In this document: positions 27,329 to 33,566 of the stretch, one piece after another | Layout: every line of letters starts with the position of its first letter | Numbering within the stretch: position 1 is the first letter of the stretch | Assembly: GCF_900177655.1 (NCBI RefSeq) | Contig: NZ_FXWK01000001.1 | Coordinates: 1-64,000 of the forward strand | Source: Devosia lucknowensis | GTDB taxonomy: Bacteria; Pseudomonadota; Alphaproteobacteria; Rhizobiales; Devosiaceae | Reading direction: 5' to 3' | DNA: 64,000 bases | Translations under genes and position numbers: made by a program | Notes under the pieces: generated by a model | Databases searched by the model: none | Told to the model about the DNA's origin: nothing | Seen by the model: the letters and a program-made list of their open reading frames with translations, nothing else

Positions 27329-27904
27329 TCAGATGAACTGGCTGTTTTCTTCAGCAATCGCGGCAGCCTTTTCCATGGCCCAGGCAAGGGCGGCGATGAC
27401 CCCGGCAAACATGATCATCAGCAGCATCTGACTGCTGATGCCGAGCGATATCTGTTTGTGGCCGGCTATGGCCGTGGCAGTAAGCACCAAGCTCATCGCC
27501 GCGTGGCTGAAAAACTGCGCGATGCTTGCCAGCATGGAGCCGAGCGCAAAGTCCCGCAGTGCCCGGATCCCCTCGCTTGCAAATGGTTTTCCGCGAGAAA
27601 AGCACACGAGACAGACTCGCAGCCGCACCAGCGCCCATGCCAATGGCAGTATGGTCAGCAAGGCGACCAGCGCCGCACCCAACCGTTGCCCCACGGCAAT
27701 CACGGGCAATGCCTCTGCGCTAAGGCCCACCATCTGCCTGATGTCGCCATCTCCGATCAGCAGCCAGTATCCCAGCGCTGCTACCGGCAGCAGCGTTGCC
27801 ATCGTCACCGCTCCCACCGCCAGCCCGTTGAACAGCAGCGCCATGCGCGGTGTTACCGGCACGCATGTCTCGTCGCCAAAACCGGCGCCTATGGACCTGG
27901 TCAT
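27329..27904 (-). CDS. DUF2975 family membrane protein
   Basis: Membrane protein of about 191 residues with four hydrophobic segments (near residues 20-45, 65-90, 120-145 and 155-180). The overall layout and the linked XRE partner match DUF2975. Family function is unknown; the gene pair suggests a membrane sensor with a DNA-binding partner. ATG 27904 is chosen over ATG 27919 because GAGAGGG lies at proper spacing. Confidence 0.82.
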   Translation of the reverse strand: MTRSIGAGFGDETCVPVTPRMALLFNGLAVGAVTMATLLPVAALGYWLLIGDGDIRQMVGLSAEALPVIAVGQRLGAALVALLTILPLAWALVRLRVCLVCFSRGKPFASEGIRALRDFALGSMLASIAQFFSHAAMSLVLTATAIAGHKQISLGISSQMLLMIMFAGVIAALAWAMEKAAAIAEENSQFI

Positions 27905-27945
27905 GAACCGCCCTCTCATTTCAATGATCAGGAGATCGCACAATA

Positions 27946-28005
27946 ATTATCGTTTGACAATAATAAAACTTCATATGAGGAGTATAAATTATCGCTACAC
28001 GATAA
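27946..28005. promoter_or_regulatory. Twin operator sites in the DUF2975/secreted-protein divergent promoter
   Basis: Site 1 (27947-27963) reads TTATCG-TTTGA-CAATAA, and site 2 (27989-28005) reads TTATCG-CTACA-CGATAA. Both are 17-bp palindromes with a 5-base spacer, and their centres are 42 bp apart, four DNA turns. A consensus-like TTGACA (27954-27959) overlaps site 1, and site 2 ends just before the AAGGAG ribosome-binding site of the downstream gene. The adjacent XRE protein is the obvious candidate to bind both. Confidence 0.65.
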
Positions 28006-28017
28006 GGAGTCTATCAA

Positions 28018-28383
28018 ATGCGTACGCTTAAAGTCCTGGCTCTTCTGAGCCTTTCCGCTGCTCCCGCGGTGGCCGCATCGTCTACCAGCACGGGGCAGAT
28101 TTCAGTTACTCAGGTCATCAATCTCATCGAGAGGTCATCAACCGACAATGCCGCCCGCAACGCCGTAATGGCATATCTCGCCGGTGTGGGTGAGGCGACG
28201 AGCCTGCTCGTCGCCGAATCCGCCCGGCGCCTCGAAGGTGGATTGGTCTGCCGGTCAACGCTCGGCATTTCGAGCGAAGCGGCCCTCATCGCCCTGTCGG
28301 CGACGGCGAGTGCCCAGCGGCAGGAGACCCCCGCAACGCCGCTTTTGGTCGCCGACATGTTCGCCCGCGCGGGCTGCAACTGA
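28018..28383 (+). CDS. Small secreted protein, weakly Rap1a/Tai-like
   Basis: A 121-residue protein with signal peptide VLALLSLSAAPAVAAS and AAGGAG at good spacing before the ATG. The mature part is helical, with two cysteines (LVCRS and the C-terminal AGCN) that could form a disulfide. The pattern AVMAYLAGVGEATSLL...VCRS...AGC recalls the Rap1a/Tai immunity-protein fold, but similarity is faint. It is divergent from the DUF2975/XRE pair, with which it shares the twin operators. Function unknown. Confidence 0.7.
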   Translation: MRTLKVLALLSLSAAPAVAASSTSTGQISVTQVINLIERSSTDNAARNAVMAYLAGVGEATSLLVAESARRLEGGLVCRSTLGISSEAALIALSATASAQRQETPATPLLVADMFARAGCN

Positions 28384-28420
28384 CGGATTTCTCGGGCCGC
28401 CAGGTCGGACACCGGTTGCC

Positions 28421-28864
28421 TCAGCTTAAAACCTTCCTGAAAAACACGACGCGCTGGGTTTCCACAAAACCCAGCGCTTGATGCATGTCGAAGCTTGCAA
28501 CGTTTCCAACCGGCGCATCGGAAGCGAATTCCTTGCAGCCTTGTTCCTGTGCCCAGTTCTCGACTGCGGCGACCAGCGCCCGGGCCACGCCTCGGCCGCG
28601 CGCCTCGGGCACAACATAGATGCTTTCGAGAAACGCCACCGGCGACGTCTTGCAGCCATTGACATAGTCATGCCTTAACGAAGCCTCGGCAAAGCCCAGC
28701 GCCATCTCGTTATCGCGAGCAATCAGGTTGATCGTCGCCCCCGCGTCACCCAGCAAGGCGGCGATCTCGGCCGCATGCGCGCCACCGCCACCACTGGGCC
28801 AGAGCGCCGTGCGCATCGCCACCCATTCGTGCGCATCGGACGTAATGGCGCGTGCAATTCTCAC
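28421..28864 (-). CDS. GNAT acetyltransferase resembling aminoglycoside 6'-N-acetyltransferase AAC(6')
   Basis: Cytoplasmic acetyltransferase of about 147 residues. The acetyl-CoA loop is in RGRGVARALV. Much of the length matches AAC(6')-I enzymes: LRHDYVNGCKTSPVAFLE, a VENWAQEQGCKEFASD segment, and MHQALGFVETQRVVFFRK at the end. GTG 28864 overlaps the stop of the upstream S24-type regulator (GTGA), so the two are translationally coupled; the resulting length equals the family norm. It probably acetylates the 6'-amine of aminoglycosides or a natural amino-sugar; intrinsic resistance is possible but not shown. Confidence 0.85.
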   Translation of the reverse strand: MRIARAITSDAHEWVAMRTALWPSGGGGAHAAEIAALLGDAGATINLIARDNEMALGFAEASLRHDYVNGCKTSPVAFLESIYVVPEARGRGVARALVAAVENWAQEQGCKEFASDAPVGNVASFDMHQALGFVETQRVVFFRKVLS

Positions 28865-29511
28865 TGACTTGCCCAGATGATCCGAGCCATCCACTCCACG
28901 TCGACAATGTCGAGGATGCGTGGCTCGTAGGCCGGATTGATCGAATGCAGCTCGATCTGCTTGGCCGACTGGCGCGCCAGAATTTTGGCCATGACTTCGC
29001 CATCGCGCGTCTTGACCACGACCCTGTCGCCCCGGCGAACCTGCTCGGTCGGCGACACGACGATGCGATCGCCCTCCCGGTACAGCGGCTCCATGCTGTC
29101 GCCAGAGATTTCCAGAGCGTAGATACCATTGTCATCGGGCGTGGGCAGGGCAACCTCGTCCCAGCCGTGACCGACGGGAAATCCCGCACTGTCGAAGAAG
29201 CCCCCGCTGCCGGCCTGTGCCAGGCCAAGCAGGGGAATGTTGCGCAGGTCGCTTTCCGCAAAGCCGCTATGGACTGACAGAAAGGCGCCTGTCCCGGACA
29301 GAAAGCTGTCGAAACTCTCGTTGGTCGCTTCCAGGATCTTGGCGATGCTTTCAGTTGATGGCCACCGCTCGCGACCGTCCTTGCTGACGCGCTTGGACAC
29401 ATTGAATGCGGTGGCATCGAGACCGGCCAGCTTGGCCAGCGCAGAGACGGAAACACCCTGGCGGCGCGCCAGTCCGTCTATGCCGTCCCAAATGGCCCGA
29501 TGTGAAAGCAT
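28861..29511 (-). CDS. XRE/S24-type self-cleaving regulator
   Basis: Cytoplasmic regulator of 216 residues with an N-terminal helix-turn-helix (VSVSALAKLAGLDATAFNVSKR) and a C-terminal LexA/CI-like S24 domain. The catalytic serine is in ISGDSMEPLY (Ser139) and the lysine in EVMAKILAR (Lys176). A LexA-style Ala-Gly is present at residues 100-101 (LAQAGSGG), so autocleavage after DNA damage is possible. Similar lone regulators are conserved in rhizobia without prophage. It is coupled to the acetyltransferase gene. Confidence 0.87.
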   Translation of the reverse strand: MLSHRAIWDGIDGLARRQGVSVSALAKLAGLDATAFNVSKRVSKDGRERWPSTESIAKILEATNESFDSFLSGTGAFLSVHSGFAESDLRNIPLLGLAQAGSGGFFDSAGFPVGHGWDEVALPTPDDNGIYALEISGDSMEPLYREGDRIVVSPTEQVRRGDRVVVKTRDGEVMAKILARQSAKQIELHSINPAYEPRILDIVDVEWMARIIWASQ

Positions 29512-29644
29512 GGCTGCACCGGAAAGGAATTACTTCTTATGGCGGAAAACAATCCTAGACTATCGGCTCCGCTCTAGCTTGTAAAGCGGGCTCGGCCCTA
29601 TTAGGCACGGTCTTGCCGTCCTATTGAGCTCGAGGTTCCGCCCC

Positions 29645-30004
29645 ATGCCAGATGCGCCCGTGATAATTTACAAGATCGCGACGCCTGCGAGCCTCGCGCC
29701 CGCTCGCCTGAGCGGTCAGTATGGCGGCATGCCCATAGATGTGGCCGACGGCTACATGCATTTTTCAACCGCAGCGCAACTGGCCGAAACCCTTCGCCTG
29801 CATTTCAAGGGTCAGGACAACCTTGCGCTGCTGGCGATCCGCGCAGACGAGTTGGACAATGACCTGGTCTGGGAGCCGTCGCGTGGCGGCCAGCTCTTTC
29901 CGCACCTCTACAATGGCCCACTCGACATGGATCGCGTCGAGTGGGAGGAAACCATCAGCGTGGATGCAGAAGGCAACTGCGTTCTTCCCGAGGCCGTGCA
30001 ATGA
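29645..30004 (+). CDS. DUF952 family protein
   Basis: Small cytoplasmic protein of about 119 residues: VIIYKIATPASL at the start, DGYMHFSTAAQLAETLRLHF in the middle and FPHLYNGPLDMDRVEW near the end are characteristic of DUF952, an ADP-ribosyltransferase-like fold of unknown activity. GAGG precedes the ATG. Its stop overlaps the pyrD start (ATGA), a gene order common in Rhizobiales. Confidence 0.87.
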   Translation: MPDAPVIIYKIATPASLAPARLSGQYGGMPIDVADGYMHFSTAAQLAETLRLHFKGQDNLALLAIRADELDNDLVWEPSRGGQLFPHLYNGPLDMDRVEWEETISVDAEGNCVLPEAVQ

Positions 30005-31107
30005 TCCTGTCTGCCTTCTCTCCTCTGCTGCGCACTGCGGCGCTCGCGAATCTCACCAGGGATGCGCTGCTGCGCATGGACCCCGAGACAGCCCACGGCG
30101 CGACGATTACCGCCCTGCGCCTTGGCCTTGCACCCCAGCAGGAGCATCCCGACCCGCCGGAGCTAGCGACGAACCTCTGCGGCCTTGATCTCAGAAACCC
30201 TGTGGGCATTGCTGCCGGCTTCGACAAGAATGCCGAAGTGCCGCGCCCGCTTGCGCTGATGGGTTTCGGCATGGTCGAGATCGGCACCGTGACACCGCGC
30301 CCGCAGGCCGGTAACGCCAAGCCGCGACTGTTCCGCATCGCTGGTGCCGATGGCGTCATCAACCGGATGGGGTTCAACAACGAAGGCCACGAGGCGGCGT
30401 TCGAACGGTTGAGGGGCCTGCGCGTGCCTGCGGCGCTGGGCGTCAATATCGGCGCCAACAAGGATTCCGAGGATTTCGTTGCCGACTATGTGTTGGGGGT
30501 AAGCCGCTTCGCCGATCTCGCTGACTACCTGACCGTTAATGTCTCTTCACCCAATACGCCCGGCCTGCGCAATCTCCAGGCCGACGAGGCCCTCCGGCGC
30601 CTTCTGGGCGAAGTGCTGGCAGCCCGCGCCAAGGCAAAGACGCGGGTGCCGGTTCTCCTCAAGATTGCTCCCGATCTCGACGAAGCGGGTCTCGATGCTG
30701 TGGCGCGCGTTATCCTGGAGACAGACCTTGATGGTCTGATCGTTTCCAACACGACGATCTCCCGCGAGGCCGTCGCCGGCATGGAAAATGCCGACGAGAC
30801 CGGCGGTCTTTCGGGCAAGCCGCTCTTCAACCTCGCGACGCAGCGCCTGGCGCAGATGCGCCAACGGGTCGGAACTCTGCCACTGGTCGGTGTCGGCGGC
30901 ATCCACTCGCCGCAGTCAGCGGTGCAGAAGTTCGAGGCTGGCGCCGATGCCGTGCAACTCTATTCCGCGCTGGTTTTCGGCGGGCTCGATCTGCTCGACC
31001 GGATCAAGCGCGGACTGGTCGCAGCGGTACGGGCTGCAGGCAAGACCAACATTGCCGAACTGGTCGGAACGAAAACGGATGACTGGAGCTCAGGCCGCGC
31101 CGAATAG
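30001..31107 (+). CDS. pyrD: Dihydroorotate dehydrogenase (quinone), class 2
   Basis: Membrane-associated flavoenzyme of 368 residues oxidising dihydroorotate to orotate in pyrimidine synthesis, with electrons to quinone. Class 2 features are an N-terminal helical extension (residues 1-40), the GIAAGFDKNAEVP motif, and the catalytic serine in VNVSSPNTPGLR. The FMN region GGIHSPQSAVQKFEAGADAV is present. It is translationally coupled to the DUF952 gene and overlaps the convergent MATE gene by 18 bases. Confidence 0.95.
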   Translation: MILSAFSPLLRTAALANLTRDALLRMDPETAHGATITALRLGLAPQQEHPDPPELATNLCGLDLRNPVGIAAGFDKNAEVPRPLALMGFGMVEIGTVTPRPQAGNAKPRLFRIAGADGVINRMGFNNEGHEAAFERLRGLRVPAALGVNIGANKDSEDFVADYVLGVSRFADLADYLTVNVSSPNTPGLRNLQADEALRRLLGEVLAARAKAKTRVPVLLKIAPDLDEAGLDAVARVILETDLDGLIVSNTTISREAVAGMENADETGGLSGKPLFNLATQRLAQMRQRVGTLPLVGVGGIHSPQSAVQKFEAGADAVQLYSALVFGGLDLLDRIKRGLVAAVRAAGKTNIAELVGTKTDDWSSGRAE

Positions 31108-32439
31108 CCCTGCCTTTCGTCGCTCCAGCGCCCACCAGTAAATGGCGCCGCGCGCCAGGAACCAGACGTGGAGCGCGGCCCAAAGTCCCCAATTGCCCCA
31201 TACCGGCTGCAGCAGCGTCGCCGCTGCGAGAAACGCCAACAACGACACCACCATTCCATTGCGCATCGTGGTGTTGAGGGTGGCGCCGATGAGGATGCCG
31301 TCATAGACAAAGGCGGGCATGAAGGTGACGGTGCAGAGCGCCGCGATCGGCAAGTAGGCGAGGGCCTCCGCCCGCACGGCTTCATTGGTTGTCATGAAGC
31401 CGATGACCCAGGGGCCGGCCAGATACCACACGACGCCCAGCCCGACCGCGAGGCCCAATCCCCACAGCATGGATAGTCCGTAGGCCCGCTCGAAGGCAGG
31501 CCGCCAGTTGGCGCCGACCGCCTTGCCGGTCAGCTGTTCGGCGGCCTGCGCTATGCCGTCGAGGAAAAAGCCCACGACCATCAGGAGATTGAGCAGGACT
31601 GCATTTGCCGCGAGGGCCACCTCGCCCATGCGGGAGCCCTGCGCCGCGAACCACGCATAGGCACCCATGAGCGCCATGGAGCGGATCATCAGATCCCGGC
31701 TGAGACCAAACATGCGACGGATCGCTGCCGTATCGCTCAATTCGCCTGGAGCGATGCGCCGGAGCAATGAGCCAAGACCACCATAGTGGCGGGTCACCAG
31801 CCAAAGTCCAGTACATGTGGCCACCACCTGGGCGATGACCGTGCCCGCGGCCGCCCCGGCGACGCCCCAGCCCAGGCCATGCACGAACCAGATGGAGAGG
31901 GCTATGTCAACGAGATGCAGCAGCAACTGCAGCATCATGCCGGTCCTGGCGGCTGCGCGGCCGTAGAACCATCCCAGCAAGGCGTAGTTGATCAGGGAAA
32001 AGGGGGCCGACCAGATCCGCCAGTGAAAGTAATCGGAGAGGGCCGCTTCGACGCCGGTCTCCGGGGCCAGAAGACGAACGGCGAGCCAGAGAATGGGCGC
32101 TGCCAGTGCGATCATCGCGATGCCGATGCCGACGCCCAGCACGAGAGCCCGGCTGAGATGCAACAGCCCGTCGCGCGGGTCCCTGGCGCCAACGGACTGG
32201 GCGACCAGTCCGGCCGTTCCGATGCGGAGGAAATAGGCGAGTGAGAAGACGACATCGAAGACCAGCGCGCCGAGCACGAGCCCACCCAAGAGCGCCGCAT
32301 CGCCCAGCCGCCCAATGACGGTGATGTCGACCAGGCCCACCAAGGGCTCGGTGATGAATGCGATGGACGCGGGCAGTGCGATGGACCAGACATCCCTGCT
32401 GCTTACGTGGAAGGGATGCTGGGTACGGGAGGGTGTCAT
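31090..32439 (-). CDS. MATE family efflux transporter (DinF-like)
   Basis: Inner-membrane protein of 449 residues with about 12 helices in two halves: the first begins ALPASIAFITEPLVGLVDITVIGRLG, the second near RRMFGLSRDLMIRSMALMGAY. The sequence fits the DinF/NorM branch of Na+/H+-driven multidrug exporters. It converges on pyrD, with the two 3' ends overlapping. Substrate not predictable. Confidence 0.9.
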   Translation of the reverse strand: MTPSRTQHPFHVSSRDVWSIALPASIAFITEPLVGLVDITVIGRLGDAALLGGLVLGALVFDVVFSLAYFLRIGTAGLVAQSVGARDPRDGLLHLSRALVLGVGIGIAMIALAAPILWLAVRLLAPETGVEAALSDYFHWRIWSAPFSLINYALLGWFYGRAAARTGMMLQLLLHLVDIALSIWFVHGLGWGVAGAAAGTVIAQVVATCTGLWLVTRHYGGLGSLLRRIAPGELSDTAAIRRMFGLSRDLMIRSMALMGAYAWFAAQGSRMGEVALAANAVLLNLLMVVGFFLDGIAQAAEQLTGKAVGANWRPAFERAYGLSMLWGLGLAVGLGVVWYLAGPWVIGFMTTNEAVRAEALAYLPIAALCTVTFMPAFVYDGILIGATLNTTMRNGMVVSLLAFLAAATLLQPVWGNWGLWAALHVWFLARGAIYWWALERRKAGLFGAA

Positions 32440-32488
32440 CGGTGGACTCGGCGGGCGTGAGGCGCGCCTACTTGCTCACCTCGCGACC

Positions 32489-32521
32489 GGGCCCGCAAGC
32501 CCGCGGAGGCGAAGCGGGCCC
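32489..32521. repeat. GC-rich inverted repeat after the kinase gene
   Basis: GGGCCCGC (32489-32496) and GCGGGCCC (32514-32521) form an 8-bp stem around a 17-base loop, ending six bases from the kinase stop. No T-run follows on either strand, so it may be a weak terminator or a degraded intergenic palindrome. Confidence 0.4.
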
Positions 32522-32526
32522 TGACG

Positions 32527-33198
32527 TCATCGCTCGACGTCGAGCTCGAAGATCACGTCGGCCCGCTCGCGAGACTGTTCGACGAGATCGTAATTGGGAA
32601 GATCATTCCGCTCGATATGGGCGCGGTTCCGTTCCTCGGTGAAGAGACCTTCCTCGCCGTGACGCTTCATCAGTCGGTTGCGCACGAGTTCGCGCGGCAC
32701 GTGAATGAAAACCGCATAGTCGAGCAGCGACTTGACCCCTGCCCAAGGGCCTTCGGTCAAAAGCAGATAATTGCCCTCGACCACGAGCACCTTCGCGTCC
32801 ACGGGCACCGTGAATGCATCGTCGATCGTGTCCTCGATCTTTCGGCTATAGCCAGGACCGCTCACCGATTCATCGGCATGCTTGAGTCGATGCAGAAAGC
32901 TGACAAATGCGGCACCCTCGAATGTATGCGGTGCGCCCTTGCGATCGGCGACGCCCATCGCTTCGATCTTGGCGTGCTTCATATGGAAGCCATCCATGGG
33001 CACAAGGGCGGCGCTGCCTGGCTTGACCGCATTGAGCATGGCCACAAGCTCGGCGGCGAGCGTGGATTTACCGGTGCCCGGTCCGCCCGCCATGCCTATG
33101 GCGATCCGCTTCCCGTGCGCCGCACTCTCCATTTCGAGGATGTGCGGCACGAGCCGGGACAGGGCGCTTGGCGGCGTGAGTCGGAGCGTATCGACCAT
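32527..33198 (-). CDS. P-loop kinase of the uridine/pantothenate-kinase superfamily (YggC/FrcK-like)
   Basis: Soluble kinase-like protein of 223 residues. Walker A is GGPGTGKSTLAAEL; VPMDGFHMKHAKIEAMG holds the acidic residue that in uridine and pantothenate kinases activates the phosphate acceptor; VLVVEGNYLLL is Walker B-like; and NRLMKRHGEEGL is a lid segment. The same family contains YggC and rhizobial FrcK. The acceptor is unknown. It follows the DUF6460 gene by three bases. Confidence 0.85.
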   Translation of the reverse strand: MVDTLRLTPPSALSRLVPHILEMESAAHGKRIAIGMAGGPGTGKSTLAAELVAMLNAVKPGSAALVPMDGFHMKHAKIEAMGVADRKGAPHTFEGAAFVSFLHRLKHADESVSGPGYSRKIEDTIDDAFTVPVDAKVLVVEGNYLLLTEGPWAGVKSLLDYAVFIHVPRELVRNRLMKRHGEEGLFTEERNRAHIERNDLPNYDLVEQSRERADVIFELDVER

Positions 33199-33201
33199 GG
33201 G

Positions 33202-33489
33202 TCAGCGAGCCCGGGTGAGGCGAAGCAACAGCCAGACTGGCACCACGATGGCGGCGCCGGCGAGGATATAGCCGCCCATCTGCCTGAACACTCCGGCACC
33301 GTCGCGAAGCGCGTCCCGGACCATGTCCACCACGCCGCGGAGAAGGTCAGCAGCATTGAAGCCAAACACGGACATGACGAAACCTACCAGAAGCGAAATC
33401 AGCACCAGCCTGATGATGACCGAAACCGGGCTACCGCCCATAAACCGCGTCAGCGCGGAACGCTGTTCGGGTCGATAGTCTTCTGTCAT
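33202..33489 (-). CDS. Small membrane protein, DUF6460-like
   Basis: A 95-residue protein with two hydrophobic segments (residues ~22-45 and ~73-90) separated by an amphipathic stretch VVDMVRDALRDGAGVF. The opening RFMGGSPVSVIIRLVLISLLVG matches a small alphaproteobacterial membrane family catalogued as DUF6460 as far as I recall. No function is known. It is divergent from the helicase gene and leads the two-gene unit with the kinase. Confidence 0.72.
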   Translation of the reverse strand: MTEDYRPEQRSALTRFMGGSPVSVIIRLVLISLLVGFVMSVFGFNAADLLRGVVDMVRDALRDGAGVFRQMGGYILAGAAIVVPVWLLLRLTRAR

Positions 33490-33566
33490 TCGTCCACTCC
33501 GTTTGGCAGGGGCAAAGCCATCATATAGGCTCTTGAGCGATTTGTATTAGGTGCTTCCTGTCAACT

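Noticed and set aside
28421..28864. Acquired antibiotic-resistance gene
   Set aside because: Despite the AAC(6') resemblance, there is no integron, transposase or compositional shift, and the gene is coupled to a chromosomal regulator. It looks intrinsic.
28861..29511. Prophage repressor marking a phage remnant
   Set aside because: The S24-type regulator has no phage genes around it; neighbours are an acetyltransferase, DUF952 and pyrD.
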